The notes: generated by a model not told the origin, from the letters alone. 64,000 nucleotides of DNA from JANQPX01 sp050633905 (GCA_050633905.1 JBOEHJ010000085.1:1-64000), one strand, 5' to 3'; counted from the first letter of the stretch, positions 26,278 through 35,389 are shown. Program-made: numbers and translations.

Positions 26278-28029
26278 AGATGCGCCGTATAGCGCCGTCG
26301 AGAGGCGGAAATGAATGCCGAGATCCTGGAGATCCTCGTTTTCTGGCGTGTCGGTATCGATCAGCGGCACGCCGACATCAAGTTTGAAGCTCGTATCGCC
26401 AAATAGCTTCCAGTCGATACCGACACCGACACTCAACAGCTCGGTGGTATCGCCGTCGGATCGATCGGTGTTCCAACCTCCGCCGGCATCGATAAAGGGT
26501 GTAACGGTGACGCGTCCATCATCCAGACTATTGGTGAAACCCGGCAAAGTGAGACGTCCAACCGGTATCTGCAGGCCAAGCGAGACAACCCAGCCATTGT
26601 CGAAGACCAGCTCATTTTGCCGATAGCCGCGCACCGTGTCGCCACCGCCAATGCCGATACGTTCGATCGCAAGGAGAGGATCGGGCGTGAGCTGGACGTC
26701 GCCTCTGAAGGTTGCCTGCCAGTCACTTGACCCAAGCCGCTTGGCATATTGCGCCTGGCCAAGCCAGGAAAAGAACTGCGCATCGGGCACGCCGCTCCGA
26801 TTTTCCGTCGAGTTCAGAAGATTGACCCCGAGGTTCAGCGTGCTTTGCAAGGCGAGTGCCTGTTCGCGCGCGCTATGCCGCCAATTCTGTTTGAATCGCA
26901 GCGCCGTGATCGAGCTCCTGCCGCCTCTGACACCTTCGGAGAGGGAGGTTTGGCGGCCAGCTAGAAATGTCTTGCTGCGCTTGTAGTCAACAGACCCTTC
27001 GATCCGCAGTTCCTGCCTTGGGGATCGGATCAGCGGAAAGCTGAGCCCGGTTTCAAGGTTGAACGTTTCGCTCTCGATGTCGATGGCATTGAACGGCTCT
27101 TCCACAACGTCGGATTCAGCGTAGGAGCCTGTAATAAAACCACGGAGATCGGAGACGGAGAGCGGCGTGTCGTAGTCGACATTGACGTCGTTCGTCCCTT
27201 CGGAAAGACCGAAACCAAAAGACAGAAGATCGCTTCTGCCGGAGAGATTGGTATGGGTGAAGCTGGCCTGCCCCCGTTCAGCACCAACCGATGGGGAGCG
27301 ATCATTCGCGAAGTCAAAGGCGATGCGATGGGGCGGCGCCTCTTCAAGGTCCAGGAGCAGACGGCTTTCACCCGGACGCTCGCCGGGATTGAGCCTGGCA
27401 GCCAGGCGTTGGATCGATGGATCGAGAAGGAGGAGTTCGATGCGCTGACGAAGTTGATTGACGTCGAGCACTGAGCCCAGACCAAAGCGCAGGCGATCAT
27501 CGACAAAGGCAGGATCGAGCCTCACCAACCCACTGGTTACGATTTCACTTAAGCGCCCCTCAACAATCCGGATCACGATTCGACCCTGATCGATGGACTG
27601 ATCCGGAATGATCGCCCCTGAATTGACATGACCATTCTCAATATAATGCCGGGTCAGCTGATCCCTGAGCTCCAGGAGTTCGGAGGTCGTGATCTCACGG
27701 CCGATATAGGGTGCGGCAACCAACGCCAGTTCCTGATCACTGAGAACAGTATTGCCTTCGAAATCGATACCGCTGAGTTCAACCTTCACACCTGAGGCTG
27801 GGCGTTTTTCGGTATCGGGCAAAACAGGCGGTAGCTCGAAGGCTGGTTTGGGCGCATCGCCCAGCTCAGGCAGCGAAGGGCGGGTTCGCCCGGGGCTTAG
27901 ATCTTCGTTGTTGTCATTGAGCGACGCTTGCGCCTTCGCAGGCCCAAGCGGCGCCGAACACAAGACGAGCGCCAGCAGCGCTTTAGACAGAATGTTGGAA
28001 GAGCACTTCCCTATCGATATCGACACCAC
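26272..28029 (-). CDS. two-partner secretion outer-membrane transporter (TpsB, ShlB/FhaC/HecB family)
   Basis: A 585-residue outer-membrane protein that exports the adjacent exoprotein. Signal peptide at about residues 1-35 (LLALVLCSAPLGPAKAQ), a proline-rich linker, then a POTRA domain (about 75-160: VELSGIDFEGNTVLSDQELA). The 16-stranded ShlB barrel includes the conserved DVQLTPDPLLAIERIGIGGG, then DTVRGYRQNE. The C-terminal residues (FRLSTALYGASE) do not end in the usual aromatic residue. The gene follows tpsA by 16 bases in the same orientation. This is a complete transporter by length. Confidence 0.93.
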   Translation of the reverse strand: MVSISIGKCSSNILSKALLALVLCSAPLGPAKAQASLNDNNEDLSPGRTRPSLPELGDAPKPAFELPPVLPDTEKRPASGVKVELSGIDFEGNTVLSDQELALVAAPYIGREITTSELLELRDQLTRHYIENGHVNSGAIIPDQSIDQGRIVIRIVEGRLSEIVTSGLVRLDPAFVDDRLRFGLGSVLDVNQLRQRIELLLLDPSIQRLAARLNPGERPGESRLLLDLEEAPPHRIAFDFANDRSPSVGAERGQASFTHTNLSGRSDLLSFGFGLSEGTNDVNVDYDTPLSVSDLRGFITGSYAESDVVEEPFNAIDIESETFNLETGLSFPLIRSPRQELRIEGSVDYKRSKTFLAGRQTSLSEGVRGGRSSITALRFKQNWRHSAREQALALQSTLNLGVNLLNSTENRSGVPDAQFFSWLGQAQYAKRLGSSDWQATFRGDVQLTPDPLLAIERIGIGGGDTVRGYRQNELVFDNGWVVSLGLQIPVGRLTLPGFTNSLDDGRVTVTPFIDAGGGWNTDRSDGDTTELLSVGVGIDWKLFGDTSFKLDVGVPLIDTDTPENEDLQDLGIHFRLSTALYGASE

Positions 28030-28045
28030 CTTGTTCGTCCTGATC

Positions 28046-31000
28046 TCAGGACGCCGACTTGGGACAAGGAATGACGAGAGCGGTCCGTCGGCCGAGGGCG
28101 TTGGGCGATCGCTTGTCAGACCCAGTCTCCAATAAGGTCAGCACAGGCGCGTCGAGATCGGCGGGCAGCGAACCGCCCGTGCCGAGGGTAAAGCTACTGG
28201 CCTCATCGCGTCTGACGGCGCAGCGTTCCCGGAGGAGAGACGACACATCTAGAAACTGGCTACCGAAAGCCACGAGACCGCCGGTGAGATCGGTTTCAGG
28301 CACTGAGACCGCGATGGTTCCATCGACCCCGGTAGCGCCAGCTTCGGCATTGATGTTGGCATCCGGAGACAAAATCAGATTGTCGGCGGTGATCTGAATA
28401 TCCCCGCCGCTACCGGCATCGGCCCTGGCCAGAATATTGGCGTCGCCCACAGCGAGGACTGGTGTCGTTATCACGATGTCGCCGGCATTGCCGGTATCAT
28501 CGGTAACATCCGTGGAGATCAAGCCAACGTCCCCGTTTACCGTAACGAACTCACCGGCATCGATCGTGATGCCGCCCCCACCGCCGCTTTCTGAAAATGT
28601 CGAAATAAAGCCATCATCAATGACGAGACCTTCCGTCAGCTGGATATCGATCGTTCCGGCAGAGCCCGCAGCTAGGTTCGCCGATGAGATAGCGGCTTCT
28701 TCCCCAAGCAAGATCAATCGATCAGCGGCAATGTCGATGGTGCCACCATCACCGCCTCCTCTTCCCGTGGTCGCGATCCCCGTCAGAAATCTCGGATTTG
28801 ACTGCAACGCATCAATGGTGATCACGCCAGATGTCACCGATACCGAGCCCGCATTCCCCGAGCCGAAAGTACTGCTATTGATCTGTGCGTTCCGCAGCAG
28901 GGTAAGATCGCCGATCGCAAGCGTGATACTACCAGCATCACCGCTTGATCCAGGCCCTCCCTGTGTGGCGATCCCTCCGAAGTCCCCAGCATTCTCAGCA
29001 TCAAGCCTCGCCGAATTGGCGGTGATATCGATCGAGCCGCCAGCGCCGGATCCGAATGTGTTGCTGGCAATCTCACTGGGACCTGTGATGGTCAGATCAC
29101 CCGCGACAATCGAAATCGAACCGGCATCACCGGTGGCTCCAGGCTCGGTATTGGTATTGATGCTGCCCCCATCCCGCAGATCGAGACGGTTTCTTGCGAT
29201 GATGTCGATAGTACCGGCATCACCTTCACTAACGGTATTCCCTCTGATCGTTCCGTTGCCATTGAGATCGATATTGTCGGCGACGATGACGATCTGACCA
29301 CCATTTCCTGTTGCTGTACCAAATGTGCCGCTGGTGATCTGACTAGGCTGGTTCTGGCTTCCACCGCTGACGGAAAGGCTGCCAAGTTCCAAGATGATGT
29401 TGCCGGCATCGAATTCGTTGGCAGTGTTCGTCGAAATGAAGCCACCATTTCGAAGATCGAGCTCGCCTGCTCGGATAACGATGGCGCCCGGCGTCTCCCC
29501 CTGGCTGCCGGAGTCCAGGGCTATACCGGCTAGCGACTGGTCGGCGCTGCTTCCCCCATCGATCAGAATTCGTCCCGCGGTCACGTCGATATTGGCAACA
29601 CCATCGTCGTTGCCGGATGACTCCGCGGAAATCACGCCGCCACGCACAAGATCCAGGCTACCGACGACCAGTTTGATGAGCCCGCCGCCGGCACTGTCGC
29701 CCTCAAGGAGAGTTTGGATGGCGGCACCATTCAAGAGATTGCCGCCGTCAAGAAGAACCCGATCGCCACGAACATCGATGTTACCGGTATCGCCCGACCC
29801 CTGACTGACTGAGGAGATCGCGCTTCTTTGACCTGACGCATGAACCTGAATTACCAGAGATCCAGCAAGGATGACGATTTGGCCGCTGTCACCGGAAGCG
29901 GTCTCACCCGTCGTGGTCACGAGATTGCCCCCCGACAACAACAAATCGTCAGCCGCAACGCTTATCACGCCACCATCGCCGCTGCCTACGGTCGTCGTGA
30001 GCACTGCTCCGCCATCCTGGAACACGGTTGTATCGCTGGCGATATCAATGTTCCCACCGTCACCCGCCCCGAACGCCGAGCTGGCAATGATGGAGCCATC
30101 GATGACCTGCAAGCCGTCGGCGGCGATGGCGACGTCGCCGCCCCGACCGTTCGCCCGAGCCTCCGTCGTGATCCGCGAGGCCCCGTCGACCGAGGCTGTA
30201 CTCACGTCGATATCGATCCCGAGATCGCCATCGGTGTCGCCAGTATTGACGCTGGTGATCAGGGATGCGTCGTCGACAACGAATGCCCCACCTTCAATCC
30301 TGACCTTGCCGCCACCATCACCGGCAGAGGCCAGAACCGAGCCGTCACGCACGGTAACCGCGCCATCGGCAGCGCCGGTGATCTCGCCGGACGCCAGATT
30401 GGCATGAGCCGGGCCGCTGGCGGCCAAGATATTCAAAGCACCACCGGCGGTCCCAAGTCCAGCGCTGGCGATGTCGACATCGCCGCCCACCACCGACAGG
30501 GTCTCACCATCGCCAACCGAGAGTTGGCTGCCTGCAATCGTGATACCCGCAGGATCGGCACCCAGAAATCCAAAGGATTCGGGCGCAGCCACGCTCAAGC
30601 CATTACCGCTCGGATTGACGGCGCTGTAGACGCCGCCATCAACAGTTCTTAGCTCATCAGCGGTCGAGACGTGGAACGAGCCGGTGACATCCAGGCTGGC
30701 ATTCGCGCCGAATATGACGCCTGCCGGGTTGAACAGCCAGAGGCTGGCGCCAGGAATGGTGGAAGCGATCCGCCCATCGATGGAGGAAACATCTCCCCCG
30801 GTCACACGGCTGATGACGTTCTCGATATTGCCAGGGCCGCTGAAGATGGCACTTTCCCCAGTGCCAATCGAGAATTCATCAAAGCTGTGAAACAGGTTGT
30901 CGCCGGCCTGGGTGCCGAGATCGGCGCCAATGTCATAATCAGGACCATTCAACGACGTTTGATTGCCCACGGTCCCATCAGTAGACACTTGAGCCATGCC

Positions 31001-31072
31001 GGCGCCGTGCGAAATAAAAAAAAACCCGATCACAGTAACGTTCAACTTTAAATTGAACATAATCAGCACCAT
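28046..31072 (-). CDS. two-partner secretion exoprotein (TpsA, filamentous-haemagglutinin N-terminal domain)
   Basis: A 1008-residue secreted protein. Signal peptide at residues 1-27. The TPS domain (about 30-190) carries the diagnostic LFNPAGVIFGANASLDVTGSF. Residues about 200-930 form a right-handed beta-helix of repeated GNGGQIVIVADNIDLNGNG-like turns with a period of about 50 residues. The C-terminus has a short conserved-looking module (LRERCAVRRDEASSF, then TLGTGGSLPADL) that I know from cyanobacterial exoproteins next to CHAT genes. The start may be the ATG at 31072 or the one at 31060. Function: adhesin, surface scaffold or CHAT substrate. It is not a typical haemolysin. Confidence 0.92.
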   Translation of the reverse strand: MVLIMFNLKLNVTVIGFFFISHGAGMAQVSTDGTVGNQTSLNGPDYDIGADLGTQAGDNLFHSFDEFSIGTGESAIFSGPGNIENVISRVTGGDVSSIDGRIASTIPGASLWLFNPAGVIFGANASLDVTGSFHVSTADELRTVDGGVYSAVNPSGNGLSVAAPESFGFLGADPAGITIAGSQLSVGDGETLSVVGGDVDIASAGLGTAGGALNILAASGPAHANLASGEITGAADGAVTVRDGSVLASAGDGGGKVRIEGGAFVVDDASLITSVNTGDTDGDLGIDIDVSTASVDGASRITTEARANGRGGDVAIAADGLQVIDGSIIASSAFGAGDGGNIDIASDTTVFQDGGAVLTTTVGSGDGGVISVAADDLLLSGGNLVTTTGETASGDSGQIVILAGSLVIQVHASGQRSAISSVSQGSGDTGNIDVRGDRVLLDGGNLLNGAAIQTLLEGDSAGGGLIKLVVGSLDLVRGGVISAESSGNDDGVANIDVTAGRILIDGGSSADQSLAGIALDSGSQGETPGAIVIRAGELDLRNGGFISTNTANEFDAGNIILELGSLSVSGGSQNQPSQITSGTFGTATGNGGQIVIVADNIDLNGNGTIRGNTVSEGDAGTIDIIARNRLDLRDGGSINTNTEPGATGDAGSISIVAGDLTITGPSEIASNTFGSGAGGSIDITANSARLDAENAGDFGGIATQGGPGSSGDAGSITLAIGDLTLLRNAQINSSTFGSGNAGSVSVTSGVITIDALQSNPRFLTGIATTGRGGGDGGTIDIAADRLILLGEEAAISSANLAAGSAGTIDIQLTEGLVIDDGFISTFSESGGGGGITIDAGEFVTVNGDVGLISTDVTDDTGNAGDIVITTPVLAVGDANILARADAGSGGDIQITADNLILSPDANINAEAGATGVDGTIAVSVPETDLTGGLVAFGSQFLDVSSLLRERCAVRRDEASSFTLGTGGSLPADLDAPVLTLLETGSDKRSPNALGRRTALVIPCPKSAS

Positions 31073-31317
31073 TTATTTTTTGATGTCAAATATTATCAAG
31101 TGAAAGGCAGAATAGCACAAATCCTCCTAAATTTCGATATGCAGTTTAACATCAAATAAGGATCATAAGTTGAGAATTTCAGAGCGATAAGGCGGAGCGG
31201 CGATACACTCGACCCCGTTTCTTTGACAAAACCCGGCTAAGGTCGACTTCGGCCAACGCCGCCTTTATCTTTTCGATGTTACCCCCGCCTAAAGGCTTTG
31301 TTAGAGGAAAGACAAGA

Positions 31318-32259
31318 ATGCGATTTGATTACACCTCGATGGGCTTTTACACCTTCGATGCGCTTTGCCGTCCCGTGAACGATCTACCACCCGGCGGTAA
31401 CACCTTTTTCGTTGATGATTTTGCGCTCGCCGTCTCAGGTGCTGCGGGCTCAGCTGCGATCGTCGCCGCCAAACATGGCCTGAATGTACAGGCGGTTGGC
31501 GGTGTCGGTAACGATTTGATGGGTGACTGGGTGCTCAGAAGACTGGCAGACTTTGGTGTCGATGCCGAGAACATGCAGAACTGCAATGATTTCACAACCT
31601 CATCCAGCATCGTCACCACGCGCCCCGACGGCGCGAGGCCCGCTCTGCACAAGCTTGGTGCCACCGCTGGCTTTTATGTGGATGACGAGCAGGTTGATCG
31701 CGTGCTCGACACCAAGATTTTTCATATCGGTGGCGTTGGCCTGATGGACCGTATGGACAAGGGGCGCAACGCCGAAATCATGGCCGAGGCTAAAAAGCGT
31801 GGCTGCATGACAACCCTCGATGTCTTTGCCTCGACGCCAGACGATCTGGCGTTGATCAAGCCACTCCTGCCCAACACCGACTACTTCATGCCATCCGAGG
31901 AGGAAGCGATGGCGCTTTCGGGCCTCACCGACTTCGAGGACATCGCCAAATTCCTCCTCGATCTTGGGGTCGGCGCGGTCATTCTAACGCTCGGCGAGAA
32001 TGGAGCCATGTATCGAAGCCACAATGGCGAGAAAATCGATCTTCCTGCCTATCAAATCGACGTGGTCTGTACCTGCGGGTGCGGCGATTGCTTTAATGCG
32101 GGTTTTGCATCCGGTCTCCATCTGGGAAAATCGGTCGAGGATTGTATCCGCCTGGGCCAGGCATCGTCGGCGCAGAATGCCATGGGGCTCGGTTCGCAAG
32201 CAGTAGTCTCCTCATTGGAGGAAACCTTAAAATTCATGGAATCCACCCCGAACCGATGA
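31318..32259 (+). CDS. PfkB-family carbohydrate kinase
   Basis: A 313-residue ribokinase-type sugar kinase. N-terminal substrate loop (LPPGGNTFFVDDFALAVSGA) and the AGSAAIVAAKHG, VGGVGNDLMGDWVL motifs are clear. The C-terminal signature reads VVCTCGCGDCFNAGF: the catalytic aspartate of GxGD is kept, while the usual D-T-x-GAGD is replaced by C-T-C-GCGD. The start is the ATG at 31318 with AGAGGAAAG upstream. It is the first gene of a plus-strand unit with two unknown genes and an IspD-like gene. I infer that it phosphorylates the sugar or polyol brought in by the ABC importer further right. The substrate is not readable. Confidence 0.9.
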   Translation: MRFDYTSMGFYTFDALCRPVNDLPPGGNTFFVDDFALAVSGAAGSAAIVAAKHGLNVQAVGGVGNDLMGDWVLRRLADFGVDAENMQNCNDFTTSSSIVTTRPDGARPALHKLGATAGFYVDDEQVDRVLDTKIFHIGGVGLMDRMDKGRNAEIMAEAKKRGCMTTLDVFASTPDDLALIKPLLPNTDYFMPSEEEAMALSGLTDFEDIAKFLLDLGVGAVILTLGENGAMYRSHNGEKIDLPAYQIDVVCTCGCGDCFNAGFASGLHLGKSVEDCIRLGQASSAQNAMGLGSQAVVSSLEETLKFMESTPNR

Positions 32260-32265
32260 TAAAGT

Positions 32266-32994
32266 ATGGGAATGGCTTGGCAAAAGACCACTTCGATGAA
32301 CCGACGTTCAAGACTGCCGGTGCCCAGAGCACTGAAGATGCCGCTCCGTGACATTCTGCGGGGTATTACGACCGTCGCTGACATGACCGAAGAGGTTTTC
32401 GAGCCCGCCACCGCTCTTCTTCCTGGGCCGGTGCAATCATCTTTTCGATCAGCCTTCGCTGCCTTTGAAGGTGCTGGAGCAAGCGCCGTCACGCCCAGCC
32501 TCAATCTTGCCGATATCACGGATGCATCCGCCTTCCTGCAGGGGTCCGATACCAGCCGCGAGGCGCTTGAGACCTTCGTGAACGTCCTTGCCTTTGCATG
32601 GGAGCATGCGCAATCCAAAAGCGCTGAGCAGCATCTCCTCTTCAGCGAAACCGTCGCCGCAGCGAGCCTTGCGGTGATTGGCCTAGGGGATGCCAAGACG
32701 TCCCATGCGCGGGCCGCGGCAATCCTGATGGCCCTTCGCAAGACCAACACCGCCTCGCGACTCCCTGGTGTCCCGATGACGCCAAGTGAGGATGAGCGTG
32801 CCTATATCGATCAGACCTTGCTTGCCGCCTGCGTCTGGCTTCTGTCCGAACGAGCGCCAGATCTTGCCGAAGAGGCGCGCCTGCTCAAACTGTCCTTGGC
32901 TCTAACCCACGCGTTCGAGCGTGAGGTGCTTGCCGGCTTCACCGATCAAATGATGCTCGCCGAACAATTGCAAAGCCTCGCCGAACATCTTTAG
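32266..32994 (+). CDS. protein of unknown function, helical (kinase operon)
   Basis: A frame of 242 codons, six bases after the kinase stop. The protein is alanine/leucine-rich and helical throughout, without signal peptide, membrane helix or recognisable motif. Typical segments are ETVAAASLAVIGLGDAKTSH and AYIDQTLLAACVWLLSERAP. Start uncertain: ATG codons at 32266, 32296 and 32335 all fit, and the last (MPLRDILRG) looks most protein-like. Position and co-direction make it part of the same transcript as the kinase. I do not recognise a family. Confidence 0.7.
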   Translation: MGMAWQKTTSMNRRSRLPVPRALKMPLRDILRGITTVADMTEEVFEPATALLPGPVQSSFRSAFAAFEGAGASAVTPSLNLADITDASAFLQGSDTSREALETFVNVLAFAWEHAQSKSAEQHLLFSETVAAASLAVIGLGDAKTSHARAAAILMALRKTNTASRLPGVPMTPSEDERAYIDQTLLAACVWLLSERAPDLAEEARLLKLSLALTHAFEREVLAGFTDQMMLAEQLQSLAEHL

Positions 32995-33006
32995 GAGTGA
33001 CCTCTA

Positions 33007-33624
33007 ATGATGCATGCACTTGAGGTAGCAAGTCACGGTCAGCCGATCAGAAAGTCGGCCCAACGCCTTCGCTGGTTCTTCCAGTCCTTTGACGAGCAGG
33101 TCGCGCGTGTCTCAGCAAAGACAGGTGTCACCTACTCTGTCGATCGAAAAGTCCTTGCAGAGGCTTTTGCTGACTGGCTGAAATCGTTCAATGCACAAAA
33201 GCCCGAGGCGTCCAAAGACAATCTTGCCTATGTCGGCTTTGCTGCAGCACTGATGTTGCGCGCGCTGATCATTAAGAAACCCCTGAAAGTGAGGACACAA
33301 CCCGACACTGCCGATGACACGCAGCCGGGCTATTTTTGGCCCGAAGGTTATCTTTACGTGACATATTGCTTGAAGGTGCGCGGCATGGTCATCGAGCGGG
33401 ATTTTGATGGCCAGCAACAGGCTAACGAGATGCTCGGCGATATAAGGACTTGGTGGAGCTTCAAAGAGAATGTCGAGGAAGATCCATCCCTGGCGATTGC
33501 CTTTCTTGATCTGTTTGCCAATGAAGAACCGAATTGGAAAACGCCTGGCCTGTTCCGATCGAGCGCTTTGGACGAACTCCCGAGGACATCTCGGCAAAAG
33601 GAGCTGATCCATCCGATTGCCTAA
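33007..33624 (+). CDS. protein of unknown function (kinase operon)
   Basis: A 205-residue soluble protein. AGGAG overlaps the previous stop region and sits correctly before the ATG at 33007, so translation is well supported. The N-terminal 60 residues are basic and helical (SAQRLRWFFQSFDEQVARVS). The centre holds GYFWPEGYLYVTYCLKVRGM and the C-terminus is charged. It resembles no family I know. It lies 12 bases after the preceding unknown gene and 69 bases before the IspD-like gene, so it probably belongs to the same operon. Confidence 0.75.
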   Translation: MMHALEVASHGQPIRKSAQRLRWFFQSFDEQVARVSAKTGVTYSVDRKVLAEAFADWLKSFNAQKPEASKDNLAYVGFAAALMLRALIIKKPLKVRTQPDTADDTQPGYFWPEGYLYVTYCLKVRGMVIERDFDGQQQANEMLGDIRTWWSFKENVEEDPSLAIAFLDLFANEEPNWKTPGLFRSSALDELPRTSRQKELIHPIA

Positions 33625-33693
33625 CAGTCTTTCCATCTATCCCGGTCAACCACAATCCTGCTTTGACGCTCGGCACGGATAACATCGGATGCA

Positions 33694-34446
33694 ATGCTGA
33701 ACGCCGTCATCATCGTAGGAGCCGGCCGGGGTCATCGCTTGGGTGGCGAAACGCCCAAGCAGTATATCCTGATCGAAGGAGTATGCGCCTTAAGGCGGGC
33801 CGTCGACGCTTTCTTGAATGTGCATGATATTGGACCAGTTCGCGTTGTCATCCATCCCGACGATGAGATGCTCTACCAAGAAGCCGTGAGCGGGATCAGC
33901 GATAAGCGGCTACTTTCTCCTGTCTTTGGCGGCAATACGCGGGCTCATTCGGTGTGTTTGGGACTCGTGTCGCTCCACGATCTTCTGCCCGATCGCGTGC
34001 TGATCCATGACGCCGCCCGCCCCTTCGTTCCGCTGGAGGCGATTTCGGCCGTTCTTGGCGCGCTGAACAAAGCCGAAGGCGCGTTCGCCGCGTTGCCAAT
34101 TGTCGATGCGCTCTGGAAAGCGGAAGATGGCCTCGCCAGTTCAGCCGTTGCGCGCGAAGGCCTCTGGCGCGCCCAGACACCGCAGGGCTTTCATTTCAGC
34201 CGCATCTTAGAGGCGCATCGGGCATATCAGGGTGAAGCTGCCGATGATGTTGCCGTTGCACGCGACGCTGGTCTTTCTGTTCGTGTCGTCCAAGGTTCCG
34301 AAAGGAATTTCAAGATCACGAGTGCTGCCGACCTGGAGCGTGCAAAGTTGGAACTGCGGTCCGCAAAGTGTCAGCCCATAGGGATTGAGATCGTCGATGG
34401 GTACCCTAATGCTCAAGCAAGCGACGGGCGGTCATCTCGTCGGTGA
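33694..34446 (+). CDS. ispD: IspD-like cytidylyltransferase (2-C-methyl-D-erythritol 4-phosphate type)
   Basis: A 250-residue nucleotidyltransferase. The CTP loop GAGRGHRLGGETPKQY, the metal/substrate segment DRVLIHDAARPFVPLEA and the AQTPQGFHFSRILEAH, EAADDVAVARDAG motifs are all IspD-like. Known activity: MEP + CTP to CDP-methylerythritol in isoprenoid synthesis; related enzymes use ribitol 5-phosphate. It lacks the IspF half common in alphaproteobacterial IspDF fusions and has a short basic tail. The gene overlaps the convergent sorC-type gene by 41 bases. Its presence beside a DXR-like gene is notable. It may be the house-keeping ispD or a locus-specific paralogue. Confidence 0.82.
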   Translation: MLNAVIIVGAGRGHRLGGETPKQYILIEGVCALRRAVDAFLNVHDIGPVRVVIHPDDEMLYQEAVSGISDKRLLSPVFGGNTRAHSVCLGLVSLHDLLPDRVLIHDAARPFVPLEAISAVLGALNKAEGAFAALPIVDALWKAEDGLASSAVAREGLWRAQTPQGFHFSRILEAHRAYQGEAADDVAVARDAGLSVRVVQGSERNFKITSAADLERAKLELRSAKCQPIGIEIVDGYPNAQASDGRSSRR

Positions 34447-35389
34447 TCACGGTCTTCGGCTTAAGCGACCTCAGGCAGGCGAGCATGATCGCTGTCTTGT
34501 CGGGCCCGCCTGATAGCAGGATTTTATTCGGGATGCGGGAGAGCCTATTGATCGGCATGGCGATAGCGCGCTCATTGACGGGGTGGTCGACAAGCTTTCC
34601 CTCCTTGTCGAGAAAATTGTAGAGCACATCACCCACGGATCCAGCTTCGATCAAGGATTGCCTCTCGACCTCGGAAACATGGCCGACGCGATAGGAGGTG
34701 GTCAGCGTCGAGATCCCACCACAGGACAAAAGTGCGACGTCGCAGCTTTCCGCCATATCCAGGATCTGGTTCAGCCCGCAATGCTCCAGGAGGGCGTGCT
34801 TGGTCTTCGGCGAATCGACAATTGCAGGTGCCGGAATGAGAAAGCCCTCGGCTTTGAACATTTCCGCAAACTGCCAAGCAAATTCCGCAGGATTGAAGCG
34901 CCGAGCCTGGGCTATCCCGCCCAGAAGAGAGATCACGCGCACATCATCTAGAGCTTGCCTCTCGATAAAGGAGAGCATGGTGTGTAGCGTCCGGCCCCAG
35001 CCCACGCCGACGGTCTTGTTGCTTGCCATGAGCTTCGACACATAGGCGCCGGCTGCAGAGGCGATGGCGCGGGTAGGATCGCCGTCTTCATCCTCGAAAG
35101 GGGCGACGACGGCTTGGGTCACTCCAAATGTGTTCTCAAGCTGCCTTTCCAAGTCCACAATGGGTGCGATGTCGGACTTGATGCGAATGACGATCTCGCC
35201 GCGCGCGCGGGCTTCCGAGAGCAGGCGCGTGATCATGATCCGGTTGACGCCGAGTTTCTTGGCGACGTCTGATTGGGTTAGTCCCTCGACATAATAGAGC
35301 CAGGCCGCGCGCACGCGAAGCTGATAACGCTGCGTTTGCGCCGAACGGTTCGTGACATCGTCTGATCCTATGATCGGGTCTTCAAGCAT
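34406..35389 (-). CDS. SorC/DeoR-type sugar-binding transcriptional regulator
   Basis: A 327-residue regulator. An N-terminal helix-turn-helix lies at about residues 25-65 (AWLYYVEGLTQSDVAKKLGV, then NRIMITRLLSEARARGE). The large C-terminal sugar-phosphate-binding domain (SorC family) includes VGVGWGRTLHTMLSFIE, DVALLSCGGISTLTTSYR and TDEMTARRLLE. Family members such as EryD and SorC are released by the phosphorylated sugar. It is the last gene of the minus-strand unit (DRL, E1alpha, E1beta, E2, regulator), 39 bases after the E2 gene. It probably controls the divergent promoter region at 40087-40438. Confidence 0.92.
   Translation of the reverse strand: MLEDPIIGSDDVTNRSAQTQRYQLRVRAAWLYYVEGLTQSDVAKKLGVNRIMITRLLSEARARGEIVIRIKSDIAPIVDLERQLENTFGVTQAVVAPFEDEDGDPTRAIASAAGAYVSKLMASNKTVGVGWGRTLHTMLSFIERQALDDVRVISLLGGIAQARRFNPAEFAWQFAEMFKAEGFLIPAPAIVDSPKTKHALLEHCGLNQILDMAESCDVALLSCGGISTLTTSYRVGHVSEVERQSLIEAGSVGDVLYNFLDKEGKLVDHPVNERAIAMPINRLSRIPNKILLSGGPDKTAIMLACLRSLKPKTVITDEMTARRLLEH

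Noticed and set aside
28437..29297. Long plus-strand frame antisense to tpsA (and similar ones to 31051)
   Set aside because: It is the mirror of a highly repetitive Gly/Asp-rich coding sequence; proline/serine-rich output is the expected artefact.
28400..30900. CRISPR-like regular repeats
   Set aside because: The periodicity is protein-level beta-helix repetition inside tpsA; the repeats are not identical and have no spacer structure.
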